From Massilia sp. erpn (GTDB lineage: Bacteria > Pseudomonadota > Gammaproteobacteria > Burkholderiales > Burkholderiaceae_D): a DNA stretch of 64,000 bases. The stretch's first letter is position 1. Each line of letters opens with the position of its first letter. The stretch lies in contig NZ_CP053748.1 of NCBI RefSeq assembly GCF_024400215.1, positions 5,642,001-5,706,000 of the forward strand, given 5' to 3'. Both the position numbers and the translations under genes were made by a program. Below are positions 33,583-42,294 of the stretch, in pieces. The notes under the pieces are model-generated. The model was not told where the DNA came from. It worked only from the letters and a program-made list of their open reading frames with translations, and searched no databases.

Positions 33583-34308
33583 ATGGGCAAAACGCACATA
33601 GGTTGCGCCTCCTGGTCCATTCCGCGCCAGGAGGCGGATGCATTCCCGGCCGCGGGCAGCCACCTGGAACGCTATGCACAGGTATTCAACTGCGGGGAGA
33701 TCAACTCGTCCTTTTACCGTCCGCATCAACGCAAGACTTATGAGCGCTGGGCCGCCACAGTGCCGGACGACTTCCTCTTTTCCGTCAAACTGCCGCGCGC
33801 CATCACGCATGACGCCAGGCTGGCCGGCTGCGATGAACTGCTGGCGCGCTTCGCCAATGAAGTCGGCGGCCTCGGGGCAAAGCTGGGCTGCCTGCTGGTG
33901 CAGATGGCGCCCAGCCATGCTTTCGACCACGCCATCGCCAAGGCCTTTTTCCATGCGCTGCGAGTCCGCTTTTCCTGCCTGCTTGCCTGCGAGGGCCGCC
34001 ATCCAAGCTGGTTTGACGCAAGCGCCAGCGATCTGCTGCGCGAGCAAAACATCATCCGCGTGATCGCCGATCCACCCGCAGGCAGCACGGGACCATACAA
34101 AGCGACCACTGACGCCTGCTACATCCGCCTGCATGGCAGTCCCCAGGTTTACTACTCCGTCTACCCGGAAGAGCGCCTAAGTAAAATCGCGGCATTCATG
34201 CATGAGCAAGACCAGTCCTGGTGCATCTTCGATAACACTGCCGCCGGCGCCGCCATTCCCAATGCATTGACTCTCCGGCGCGAATTCGCCACTAGAGTTT
34301 GCTTGTAG
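33583..34308 (+). CDS. DUF72-domain protein
   Basis: 241 residues from ATG 33583, preceded by GAGGAGAGA. The DUF72 (TIM-barrel) signatures are HIGCASWSIP at the start, VFNCGEINSSFYRP, FLFSVKLPRAITHD and YIRLHGSPQVYYSVYPEERL. No biochemical function is established for the family. It ends 17 bases inside the convergent nuclease-like gene, so the 3' ends overlap. Confidence 0.9.
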   Translation: MGKTHIGCASWSIPRQEADAFPAAGSHLERYAQVFNCGEINSSFYRPHQRKTYERWAATVPDDFLFSVKLPRAITHDARLAGCDELLARFANEVGGLGAKLGCLLVQMAPSHAFDHAIAKAFFHALRVRFSCLLACEGRHPSWFDASASDLLREQNIIRVIADPPAGSTGPYKATTDACYIRLHGSPQVYYSVYPEERLSKIAAFMHEQDQSWCIFDNTAAGAAIPNALTLRREFATRVCL

Positions 34309-35515
34309 GATCAGCATGCTCAATGACGCGCAGCTCATGGCGGTAGGTCAATGCCGGCGCTCCCGCATTCTCTTCATCGGAGAACCAGCTTGCCTTCAAA
34401 ATCACGGCGTTGATCCGCCGGTTGTGCTTTCCGGACAATTCCTGCTGCAGCTTGGCGGCCAGCGCCTCCAGATCCTGCTGCGCCCGCTGATAGCCCGTCG
34501 GAAATGGCACGCGGATCCAGATTACGCCCGGCCCCGACGGCGGAATCTGCCCCACGGCCGAATTGAAGGAATTTAGCGCGCCGCGATACTTGTCCGGCGG
34601 GTTCGCATTGCTGAAGCAAAATTCCTTCGGATTGCGCATCAACACAGCGCCACCTTCCTGCGGCTGGATATCGGCATGCCACTCGTAATACTCGTCGCCC
34701 GCGTCCATCAAGATAGCCTGCCGCTCGGCATCGGGATCGCCCATGTAACGCAAGGCAATTTCATACTTGCCGCTCCTGGTGCCGGCCTGGATGGTGAGCT
34801 TGTCCCTCTCGGCATGCTCCAGCATTTGCCGCCCCAGGCGCAAGATCCCCTCCTTCAACTCCTCGATTTCCGATTTCGCGGGATCGTTCGCGGCATGCAC
34901 GCGCAGCGACAAATTGCTCTTCGCCGGTCCCCAGACCTTGTACAGCCCATCCTTCAGCATCTCCCAGCAGGCCTGCACGGTCTGGTCGCGCTCGCTCATC
35001 TCTTCCTTGTATTTGCACTCGGCCCAGAACTGCCGCCCTTGGGCGTCGCGCACCAGCAAGTCCGGCGAACGGGCGTCGCCTGTTTCAAGAAACTCGACCT
35101 CGTTTCCGCCATTCAGGTAAAAAACGGCGACCTCGACTTCAAAAGCCGCAGCCAGGAACGCCTCGGCTTCCTTGAGCCGGCGAATCACGTGCTCGATTCC
35201 GGGCGCGCTCCTGGCCTTGACCAGATTGCCGGCGAAACTCGCCAGCAGCAGCAGGCTTTGATTCAGCGGCAACTCATCTTCCGCTTCGGCCGGCAAGGCC
35301 TCGTATTCCCGATGCCATTGCACCAGCGGATGGCTCGCCTGATGCCTGACGCGCAGCTTATTGTGATTGCGCTTGCTGGCCAGTTCCCGATCCTCGTCAT
35401 CCTTCGCCAGGCGGCGTTTAAACCATTTGGTTCCCAGCAATTCGATAGCAGTCTGCAAGGATTCCCTGAAAGTGTCAGCATCCAGATCGAGTGGGCGCGT
35501 TGCCGAAGTATTCAT
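34292..35515 (-). CDS. Putative PD-(D/E)XK nuclease-like protein, otherwise unknown
   Basis: 407 residues. A nuclease core is suggested by E144 upstream of P151-D152 in ARSPDLLV and by E166-x-K168 in FWAECKYKEE, the D...ExK spacing of the PD-(D/E)XK superfamily (restriction-endonuclease-like fold). The N-terminus is charged and helical; the C-terminal half (IWIRVPFPTGYQRAQQDLE) is unlike any family I recognise. It has no neighbouring methyltransferase or defence gene, so it is an orphan. Its last 17 bases overlap the DUF72 gene on the other strand. Confidence 0.7.
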   Translation of the reverse strand: MNTSATRPLDLDADTFRESLQTAIELLGTKWFKRRLAKDDEDRELASKRNHNKLRVRHQASHPLVQWHREYEALPAEAEDELPLNQSLLLLASFAGNLVKARSAPGIEHVIRRLKEAEAFLAAAFEVEVAVFYLNGGNEVEFLETGDARSPDLLVRDAQGRQFWAECKYKEEMSERDQTVQACWEMLKDGLYKVWGPAKSNLSLRVHAANDPAKSEIEELKEGILRLGRQMLEHAERDKLTIQAGTRSGKYEIALRYMGDPDAERQAILMDAGDEYYEWHADIQPQEGGAVLMRNPKEFCFSNANPPDKYRGALNSFNSAVGQIPPSGPGVIWIRVPFPTGYQRAQQDLEALAAKLQQELSGKHNRRINAVILKASWFSDEENAGAPALTYRHELRVIEHADPTSKL

Positions 35516-35599
35516 TTTATTTCTCTTGAGAAAATTTACAACATTCTAGCCGGTCCTTTCTCCAAGCGACGCGAAAAGGGCTTGTGTCGTTTAAATTTA

Positions 35600-35621
35600 G
35601 TGTTATAGTTCACTACAACAC
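35600..35621. promoter_or_regulatory. Candidate YtrA-type GntR operator
   Basis: A 22-base near-perfect palindrome of form GTGTT-n-TAGT-nn-ACTA-n-AACAC ends 34 bases before the GntR start codon. Long palindromes overlapping the own promoter are usual for YtrA-subfamily regulators, so autorepression of the regulator-ABC operon is likely. Confidence 0.65.
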
Positions 35622-35655
35622 CAGTCAATTAACACACCACAGGAGGAGCTAATGT

Positions 35656-36015
35656 ATGTGGAATGACAATACGCCGATATACCGCCAGCTCAAGGAGCGG
35701 GTGGTCGGCATGATGCTCGACGGCTTGCTTAAGCCGGGCGACGCCCTGCCCTCGGTGCGGCAGATCGCCGCTGACTATCAGCTCAACCCGATTACCGTCT
35801 CGCGCGCGTATCAGGAGCTGGTCGATGAAACCTTGGTAGAGAAACGGAGGGGATTAGGTATGTATGTGAGCGATGGCGCTATCGAAAAACTGCTGGCTTC
35901 CGAGCGCGAACGTTTTCTGCGCGAGGAATGGCCGGCCATGATGGAACGCATCCGCCGGCTGGGCCTCGATCTGGAACAGCTGCTGACGGCGGCCAAGGCG
36001 GGAGGCGCGGCATGA
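35656..36015 (+). CDS. GntR-family regulator, YtrA subfamily
   Basis: 119 residues, the short form typical of YtrA regulators. The winged helix is clear: LKPGDALPSVRQIAADYQLNPITVSRAYQELVDETLVEKRRGLGMYV (residues about 25-72; quoted in parts). A short dimerising tail follows instead of a ligand domain. It is the first gene of a three-gene operon; its stop overlaps the start of the ABC gene by four bases. The operator at 35600-35621 suggests autorepression, and YtrA-type operons respond to cell-wall-active compounds in other bacteria. Confidence 0.93.
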   Translation: MWNDNTPIYRQLKERVVGMMLDGLLKPGDALPSVRQIAADYQLNPITVSRAYQELVDETLVEKRRGLGMYVSDGAIEKLLASERERFLREEWPAMMERIRRLGLDLEQLLTAAKAGGAA

Positions 36016-36869
36016 ATACCGTGATTCAGGCCAATGGCCTTAAAAAACTCTATGGCAAGCAGGCTGCCTTGAAGGATGCCAGCTTCGAGGTCAAGTCCGG
36101 CCGCATCGTGGGCCTGATCGGCCCCAATGGTTCGGGCAAGACCACCACGCTGAAAGCCTTGCTGGGCCTGACCCAGTTCGAAGGCGAGCTGTCGGTGCTG
36201 GGCATGGACCCGCGCACCCAGCGCGACGAGCTGATGCGCGATGTCTGCTTCATCGCCGACGTGGCGATCCTGCCGCGCTGGCTGAAGGTGCGCGACGCCA
36301 TCAACTTCGTGGCCGGCGTGCATCCGCGCTTCAACCGCGAAAAGGCGGAGCGCTATCTGGCGCATACCAAGCTGTCGCCCGATATGAAGGTGAAGGCCAT
36401 GTCCAAGGGCATGATCGTGCAGCTGCACCTGGCTCTGGTGATGGCGATCGATGCCCGCCTGCTGGTGCTGGACGAACCGACCCTGGGTCTGGATATCCTC
36501 TACCGCAAGCAGTTCTACCAGAATCTGCTGGAGGACTACTTCGACGAGAACCGCACCATCATCATCACCACCCATCAGATCGAGGAAGTCGAGCATATCC
36601 TGACCGATCTGCTGTTCATCCGCGAAGGCCAGATCACGCTGTCGGCCTCGATGGACGAGATCACCGACCGCTATACGGAAGTGATGGTGGAGCCGCAGCA
36701 TATGGTGGCCGCCAACGCGCTGCAGCCGATGACGCAGCGCACCGTGTTCGGCAAGGCCGTGATGCTGTTCGACGGCGTCTCGCGCAAGCAACTGGAACTG
36801 TTTGGCGAACTGCGTACCCCCAGCGTGGCGGACCTGTTCGTGGCCAGCATGAAAGGAACCTACGAATGA
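36012..36869 (+). CDS. ABC transporter ATP-binding protein, YtrB-like
   Basis: 285 residues from ATG 36012, which overlaps the GntR stop. Walker A is GPNGSGKTTTLKALLG (about 37-52), Walker B LLVLDEPTLGLDI, and the switch His is in IIITTHQIEEVEH. The signature motif is degenerate (MSKGM in place of LSGGQ), as is common in this subfamily. The C-terminal part (120-130 residues beyond the nucleotide fold) is longer than in minimal ABC proteins. Partner of the permease that follows, which its stop overlaps by four bases. Confidence 0.93.
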   Translation: MNTVIQANGLKKLYGKQAALKDASFEVKSGRIVGLIGPNGSGKTTTLKALLGLTQFEGELSVLGMDPRTQRDELMRDVCFIADVAILPRWLKVRDAINFVAGVHPRFNREKAERYLAHTKLSPDMKVKAMSKGMIVQLHLALVMAIDARLLVLDEPTLGLDILYRKQFYQNLLEDYFDENRTIIITTHQIEEVEHILTDLLFIREGQITLSASMDEITDRYTEVMVEPQHMVAANALQPMTQRTVFGKAVMLFDGVSRKQLELFGELRTPSVADLFVASMKGTYE

Positions 36870-37822
36870 ATACCATGAAATGGCTGATCCGCCGCGAATA
36901 CTGGGAAAACAAGGGCATGCTCTTATGGCTTCCGCTCGGCGTAGCTGGCAGCATTGTCGCACTCGCGCTGGCCGCCATGGCCAAGGGACATCATCTCAGC
37001 CTGCATCTGGACGGACAAGCCGCCTTCAACGGCTCGCTGACTTCCCTGGCAGCGGATGAAAAGCTCGCCCTGGTGCAGGCTTCGTCCACGCTGTATCCGG
37101 CCATCGCCTTGCCGCTGTTTATCCTGACCGCCTTCCTTGCGCTGTTCTATTGCCTGCATAGCCTGCACGACGAGCGCCGCGACCGCAGCATCCTGTTCTG
37201 GAAGTCGCTGCCGATATCGGATGAAATGACGGTGCTGTCCAAGGCTGCGCTGGCCCTGGTGGTGCTGCCCTTTACCATCCTGGTCATAGCGCTGGCAACG
37301 TCGCTGCTGATTCTGCTGCTGCTGTACATCGCGCTCGCCATGAATGGCGTGAACCTGTTCGGCAGCCTCCTTTCCACGCCGGACTTTTACCTGACGCCCC
37401 TGCGCCTGCTGTCGCTGCTGCCGGTGTACACGCTGTGGGCTCTGCCTGCGGTGGGCTGGCTGCTGCTGGTGTCGAGCTGGGCGCGCACCAAGGTCTTCCT
37501 GTGGGGCGTCATCGCGCCGCTGCTGACCGCCGGGGTGCTGGGCTGGGCCAGCAAGATTTTCGGCCTGGGCGTGGATATGCGCTGGATCTTCGAGCATCTG
37601 ATCGCCCGCATGCTGGTCAGCGTAGCGCCCGGCTCCTGGTTCCTGTTCGACCGCTCCTCCCACGTCTCGATGGAGGGAGTTGGTCCAGCACAGGCGGCGC
37701 AAACCCTGTACGCCACCTCCTGGTCCTCGCTGGCCATGCCCACCGTATGGATCGGCGCGGTCGCGGGCGTGCTGATGATCGTGGCGGCGATACGCATCCG
37801 CCGCTGGCGCGAAGAAGGTTAA
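36866..37822 (+). CDS. ABC-2-type permease subunit
   Basis: 318 residues with about six hydrophobic segments, for example LLWLPLGVAGSIVALALAAMA, ALPLFILTAFLALFYCLHSLH, LALVVLPFTILVIALATSLLILLLLYIAL and LLPVYTLWALPAVGWLLLVSSWA. It starts MKWLIRREYWENKGML, common to such permeases, and contains the HDERRDRSILFWKSLPISD cytoplasmic loop. With the ATPase it should export a hydrophobic compound or peptide, or remodel the membrane, in response to the GntR signal. Confidence 0.9.
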   Translation: MNTMKWLIRREYWENKGMLLWLPLGVAGSIVALALAAMAKGHHLSLHLDGQAAFNGSLTSLAADEKLALVQASSTLYPAIALPLFILTAFLALFYCLHSLHDERRDRSILFWKSLPISDEMTVLSKAALALVVLPFTILVIALATSLLILLLLYIALAMNGVNLFGSLLSTPDFYLTPLRLLSLLPVYTLWALPAVGWLLLVSSWARTKVFLWGVIAPLLTAGVLGWASKIFGLGVDMRWIFEHLIARMLVSVAPGSWFLFDRSSHVSMEGVGPAQAAQTLYATSWSSLAMPTVWIGAVAGVLMIVAAIRIRRWREEG

Positions 37823-37830
37823 ACCCGCCC

Positions 37831-38658
37831 TTATACGCCCAGCATGGCGCGGTACTGGCTGGGCGTGACGCCGACCGTAGCGCGGAACTGGCGGGTGAAG
37901 GCACTGTGGTCGGCATAGCCGCAAGCCTGGGCAATGTCGGCCACGCTGGTTTTACCGGCCAGCAGGCGCGAAGCGGCGTCGAGCCGGGTCTTGATGATGA
38001 ACTGGCGCGGCGTCAGGTGGAAGATGCGCAGGAAGTAGCGTTCGATCTGGGCCACCGACATATTCGCCGTCTGCGCCAGATCGGTCAGGTTCAGCGGCTG
38101 GTCATAGCGTTCATGGATCAGGCTTACCGCCGCCGCCACCTTGTGATATGCGGGATTCTTCTTGTCCTCCATCGCCAGATCGCGCGAAATGCCGGCCAGG
38201 CCCACGATCTCCCCCGACTTGCTGCGCAGGGCCGTTTTGCGCGTCAGGCACCAGCCGGGATCGCGGTTGGGATAGAGATGCAGCTCCAGCTGGTCGTCGA
38301 TCTCGCTGCGGCCGGCCAGCACTTCCAGATCCTGGGCCAGATAGCGCTGGCCAAAAGGCTGGGAAAACACTTCGGCCGGCGTGCGGCCGATCAGCGCGGC
38401 CTTGTCCTTCAAGCCGCAGCGCCGCACCAGCGTATCGTTGACCACCACATAACGGCCCATGCTGTCCTTGACGAAGAACACCACGTCGGACAGGGTGTCG
38501 AACAGGGTCTCGGCGAAAAACACATCGCCTATCGTCCCGCCCAGCGCCATGCGCGCATCGTTCTTTTGCGCCGCCTCCCCCGCTGACTTCATCCGCTTCT
38601 CCATTTTGCCGTTGCCGGATTCTCGCACAGCTTGCGCCGATTGTGCCGATTTCGTCAT
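37831..38658 (-). CDS. PAS-AraC-type regulator of the hydroxyproline operon
   Basis: About 275 residues from Met at 38658 (longer and shorter starts are possible, at 38694 or 38604). The N-terminal PAS domain ([26 protein letters not shown], about 50-150) likely binds a small ligand. The C-terminal AraC domain has two helix-turn-helices: [33 protein letters not shown] and [27 protein letters not shown]. It is divergent from the hydroxyproline epimerase gene, so it probably activates that catabolic operon on hydroxyproline. Confidence 0.85.
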   Translation of the reverse strand: MTKSAQSAQAVRESGNGKMEKRMKSAGEAAQKNDARMALGGTIGDVFFAETLFDTLSDVVFFVKDSMGRYVVVNDTLVRRCGLKDKAALIGRTPAEVFSQPFGQRYLAQDLEVLAGRSEIDDQLELHLYPNRDPGWCLTRKTALRSKSGEIVGLAGISRDLAMEDKKNPAYHKVAAAVSLIHERYDQPLNLTDLAQTANMSVAQIERYFLRIFHLTPRQFIIKTRLDAASRLLAGKTSVADIAQACGYADHSAFTRQFRATVGVTPSQYRAMLGV

Positions 38659-38714
38659 TAAAGCCACGCAGCGCGGGCAAGACGGCGGCGCCAAACAGGC
38701 ATAAGATGGCGAGC

Positions 38715-39650
38715 ATGAAAACCATCTCGATTATCGATACCCACACCGGCGGCGAGCCGACCCGCCTGGTGACCGAAGGCGGTCCCGATCTGGGCCAAGG
38801 CCCGCTCAGCGAGCGGCTTGCGCTGCTGCGGCGCGAACATGACAGTTTCCGTTCCGCCGTGGTCTGCGAGCCGCGCGGATCGGACGTGCTGGTGGGCGCC
38901 CTGCTATGCCAGCCGCATGCGCCCGATTGTGCCGCAGGCGTCATCTTCTTCAACAATGTCGGCTATCTCGGCATGTGCGGCCACGGCACCATCGGCCTGA
39001 TCGCATCGCTGGCACATATGGGGCGCATCGGCACCGGACGGCACCGCATCGATACGCCGGTGGGCGTGGTGGAGGCCGAACTGCATGCCGATGGCAGCGT
39101 GACGGTGGAAAATGTGCCGGCTTACCGCCTGCACCGCCAGGTATCGGTGCAGGTTCCCGGCCATGGCACGGTCACGGGCGACGTGGCGTGGGGCGGCAAC
39201 TGGTTCTTCCTGGTGGAGGAACATGGCATGGAGCTGCGCGTGGAAAATGCGGTCGCGCTCAGCTTCTTTACCGCGAATATCCGCGCGGCGCTGGAAAAGG
39301 CGGACATCACCGGCGCCGATGGCGCATTGATCGACCATATCGAATTGTTCGCGCCTTCGCGCAGCGGCAAAGGCGACAGCCAGAACTTCGTGCTCTGCCC
39401 CGGCAATGCCTATGACCGCTCGCCTTGCGGCACCGGCACCTGCGCCAAGCTGGCCTGCCTGGCGGCCGAGGGCAAGCTGGCCGAGGGCGAGGAATGGCGG
39501 CAGGAGAGCATCGTCGGCAGCGTGTTCACCGGCTCCTACAGCTACCACGGGGACAAGCTGATTCCCCGCATTCGCGGCCAGGCTTGGGTCAATGCGCTGG
39601 CGACGCTGATCCTCGATCCATCCGATCCCCTGGCCTGGGGCATTCGTTGA
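38715..39650 (+). CDS. 4-Hydroxyproline 2-epimerase (proline racemase family)
   Basis: 311 residues from ATG 38715 (an ATG at 38706 is possible). The two catalytic cysteines are C88 in YLGMCGHGT and C238 in [10 protein letters not shown]. Having both distinguishes epimerases/racemases from the dehydratases, which lack one. It inverts trans-4-hydroxy-L-proline to cis-4-hydroxy-D-proline in the cytosol, the first step of bacterial hydroxyproline breakdown. The genes that follow encode the next enzymes, which supports this assignment over plain proline racemase. Confidence 0.9.
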   Translation: MKTISIIDTHTGGEPTRLVTEGGPDLGQGPLSERLALLRREHDSFRSAVVCEPRGSDVLVGALLCQPHAPDCAAGVIFFNNVGYLGMCGHGTIGLIASLAHMGRIGTGRHRIDTPVGVVEAELHADGSVTVENVPAYRLHRQVSVQVPGHGTVTGDVAWGGNWFFLVEEHGMELRVENAVALSFFTANIRAALEKADITGADGALIDHIELFAPSRSGKGDSQNFVLCPGNAYDRSPCGTGTCAKLACLAAEGKLAEGEEWRQESIVGSVFTGSYSYHGDKLIPRIRGQAWVNALATLILDPSDPLAWGIR

Positions 39651-39655
39651 GCGCA

Positions 39656-40780
39656 ATGAATCAAAGCGCGGACGCGATCGTGATCGGCGCCGGCATGATC
39701 GGCGCCGCCTGCGCCGATGCGCTGGCGGCACGCGGCCTGCAAGTCACGGTCGTCGAGCAGGATGCCGTCGGCAGCGGCGCGACGGCAGCCGGCATGGGGC
39801 ATCTGGTGGCGATGGACGACAACGCGGCGGAACTGGCGCTGTCGTCCTGGTCCATCCGCCTCTGGAACGAGTTTGTGGACGAACATCCGCACAACCATGA
39901 ATACAGCCGCTGCGGCACCATCTGGGTCGCCAGCGACGAGGAGGAACTGGCGGCGGCCCAGGCCAAGGGCAGCAATATGCGGGCGCACGGTCTGCCATGC
40001 GAGCTGCTGGATGCCCAGGCGCTGTATAGCCAGGAAGCGGCGCTGCGGCCCGGTCTTGCCGGCGGCCTGCTGGTGGGCGGCGATGGCCTGGTGTATCCAC
40101 CCAAGAGCGCCCGCATCCTGCTCGACCGCGCGCGCAGCCGGGGCGCGCAGCTGGTGGCGGGCGCGGTAGCGGCCATCGAGGACCGGGCGGTGCTGCTGCG
40201 CGACGGCAGCCGTCTGCACGCCGACAGCATCGTGCTGGCGGCCGGCGCGCGCTGCACCGAACTCTTGCCCGGTCTGCCCCTGCAGGCGAAGAAAGGCCAT
40301 CTGGCCATCACCGACCGCTATCCTGGCTTGATCCGCCATCAATTGGTGGAACTGGGCTATATCAAGAGCGCCCATGCGGCCAGCGGCGACTCGGTCGCCT
40401 TCAATCTGCAGCCCCGGCCCACGGGACAGATACTGATCGGCTCCTCGCGCCAGTTCAGCGCCAGCCTGGACGCCGAGCCGGCCATGCTCTCGCGCATGCT
40501 GCGCCATGCCGCCGGCTTTGTGCCGCAATTGACCGGCTTGAATGTACTGCGCTGCTGGACCGGCCTGCGCGCCGCCAGTCCCGACGGCCTGCCCCTGATC
40601 GGCCCCTGGCCTGCACGGCGCGGCCTGTGGCTGGCAACCGGCCATGAAGGACTGGGCATCACCACCTCGCTCGCCACCGCGCAACTGCTGGCGGCGCAAA
40701 TGACGGACGGCAGCGTGCCGATCCCCCTCCAGCCTTATCTGCCGCAGCGCTTTATGCTCTCGCCTTCGAACCATGTCTGA
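39656..40780 (+). CDS. D-amino-acid oxidase-like flavoprotein, D-hydroxyproline dehydrogenase subunit
   Basis: 374 residues from ATG 39656. The FAD-binding motif is AIVIGAGMIGAACADALAARG (residues about 8-28), and the DAO family end motif is GLWLATGHEGLGITTSLATAQLLA. In hydroxyproline operons this DAO-type subunit oxidises cis-4-hydroxy-D-proline together with a [2Fe-2S] protein and an FAD/NAD-binding subunit. Both partner genes follow, the next one overlapping by eight bases. Confidence 0.9.
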   Translation: MNQSADAIVIGAGMIGAACADALAARGLQVTVVEQDAVGSGATAAGMGHLVAMDDNAAELALSSWSIRLWNEFVDEHPHNHEYSRCGTIWVASDEEELAAAQAKGSNMRAHGLPCELLDAQALYSQEAALRPGLAGGLLVGGDGLVYPPKSARILLDRARSRGAQLVAGAVAAIEDRAVLLRDGSRLHADSIVLAAGARCTELLPGLPLQAKKGHLAITDRYPGLIRHQLVELGYIKSAHAASGDSVAFNLQPRPTGQILIGSSRQFSASLDAEPAMLSRMLRHAAGFVPQLTGLNVLRCWTGLRAASPDGLPLIGPWPARRGLWLATGHEGLGITTSLATAQLLAAQMTDGSVPIPLQPYLPQRFMLSPSNHV

Positions 40781-41036
40781 ACACGTGAACATCCTTATCG
40801 ACGGCGAACGCCTCGTCGTTGTCGCGGGCAGCAGCGTGGCGGCGGCCGTGGCGCTGGCAAACGGCGGCATTACGCGCCGGTCGGTAAGCGGCATGCCGCG
40901 CGCGCCGTTGTGCGGCATGGGCGTCTGCCATGAATGCCGCGTCAGCATCGACGGCCGCGCCCACCAGCTGGCATGCCAGACCCTGTGCGCCGAAGGCATG
41001 CTGATTCGTACTGGCTTGGCGGAGGGCGAGTCATGA
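40773..41036 (+). CDS. [2Fe-2S] ferredoxin-like subunit of D-hydroxyproline dehydrogenase
   Basis: 87 residues. The cluster-binding motif is LCGMGVCHECRVSIDG followed by LACQT, giving four cysteines with C-x4-C-x2-C spacing plus a distant one. It matches the small ferredoxin-like subunit of sarcosine oxidase-like and hydroxyproline dehydrogenase complexes. It overlaps the DAO-type subunit gene at its start and the FAD-dependent subunit gene at its end, so all three are translated together. Confidence 0.93.
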   Translation: MSEHVNILIDGERLVVVAGSSVAAAVALANGGITRRSVSGMPRAPLCGMGVCHECRVSIDGRAHQLACQTLCAEGMLIRTGLAEGES

Positions 41037-42280
41037 AGCGGGACTTCGACGTGATCGTGATCGGCGCCGGCCCGGCCGGCCTGGCAGCCGCCAGCGCAGC
41101 AGCGGCACATGGCGCCAGCGTCGCCATCGTGGACGACAATCCCTACTCCGGCGGCCAGATCTGGCGCGGTGGCGCGGCAGCGCAGCAGGACGAGCGGGCA
41201 CGCCAGCTATGGACCGAGCTGCAGACAAGGCAAGCGGTCGTGCTTCAGCAGACCCGCGTGTTGTATGCGCCTGAAGCAGGCAAACTGCTGCTGCAAACGC
41301 CGCAAAAGGCGCAGGTTTTGAGCTATCGCCGCCTGATCCTCGCCACCGGAGCGCGCGAGCTGCTGCTGCCCTTCCCCGGCTGGACGCTGCCCGGTATAAG
41401 CGGCGCGGGTGGCTTGCAGGCGCTCGCCAAGGGCGGCTATCCGGTACAGGGCAAGCGCGTGGTGGTGGCCGGATCAGGACCGCTGTTGCTGGCCGTTGCC
41501 GCAACCTTGCAGGACAAGGGGGCGAACGTCAGCGCCATCGTTGAGCAGGCAGGCAACTGGCAGCTGGCACGCTTTGCTTTCAGCCTGTTCGCCACACCGG
41601 AAAAACTGAAACAAGCCATTCAGCTTGGCCGCAAACTCGGCAACGTGCCCTACTACCGCAACAGCTATATCAGCGCGGCCCACGGTGCCGGGACGCTCGA
41701 ATCGGTCAGCGTACGCCACGGCAGCCGCGATGAACGCTGGCCCTGCGATCTGCTGGCCTGCGGCTACGGTCTGCTGCCCAATACCGAACTGGCCGCATCG
41801 CTCGGCTGCACGCTGCGCGGCCAGGCCGTGCAAGCCGACGAATGGCAGCAAACCTCGCAGCCGAACGTCTTCTGCGCGGGCGAAAGCAGCGGCATCGGCG
41901 GCGTCGATCTGGCGCTGGTGGAAGGCCGCATTGCCGGATTGGCGGCCGTCGAGCGGCAGGATGAAGCCAGCCATCACTTCGCCGAGCGCACCCGCTGGCA
42001 GCGTTTCGCGGCGCGCCTGGAACGCGGCTTCGCCCTGCGCCCCGAGCTGCGCGCGCTGGCCAGCGACGACACCATCGTCTGCCGCTGCGAGGACGTCTGT
42101 CACGGCGAGCTGAAAGAACACCACAGCTGGCGCAGCGCCAAGCTGCATACCCGCTGCGGCATGGGTCCATGCCAGGGACGCATTTGCGGCGGCGCCACCG
42201 GCCTGTTATACGGCTGGCGTCCCGATTCCGTTCGCGTGCCGGTCGTTCCGGCGCGCATAGACAGCATCATCACTTCATAA
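41033..42280 (+). CDS. FAD/NAD-binding subunit of D-hydroxyproline dehydrogenase
   Basis: 415 residues from ATG 41033, four-base overlap with the preceding gene. N-terminal FAD motif VIVIGAGPAGLAAASAAAAHG. A second dinucleotide fold has VVVAGSGPLLLAVAATLQDKG. The C-terminus has a BFD-like iron-sulfur region with cysteines in VCRCEDVCHGE and TRCGMGPCQGRICGG. Together with the DAO-like and ferredoxin-like subunits it should pass electrons from cis-4-hydroxy-D-proline to the respiratory chain. Confidence 0.92.
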   Translation: MKRDFDVIVIGAGPAGLAAASAAAAHGASVAIVDDNPYSGGQIWRGGAAAQQDERARQLWTELQTRQAVVLQQTRVLYAPEAGKLLLQTPQKAQVLSYRRLILATGARELLLPFPGWTLPGISGAGGLQALAKGGYPVQGKRVVVAGSGPLLLAVAATLQDKGANVSAIVEQAGNWQLARFAFSLFATPEKLKQAIQLGRKLGNVPYYRNSYISAAHGAGTLESVSVRHGSRDERWPCDLLACGYGLLPNTELAASLGCTLRGQAVQADEWQQTSQPNVFCAGESSGIGGVDLALVEGRIAGLAAVERQDEASHHFAERTRWQRFAARLERGFALRPELRALASDDTIVCRCEDVCHGELKEHHSWRSAKLHTRCGMGPCQGRICGGATGLLYGWRPDSVRVPVVPARIDSIITS

Positions 42281-42294
42281 CCAAGGAGACAAGC

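Noticed and set aside
39425..39655. N-terminal extension of the D-amino-acid oxidase-like gene into the epimerase gene
   Set aside because: The extension overlaps the coding end of the epimerase in another frame, and the FAD motif starts only after ATG 39656.
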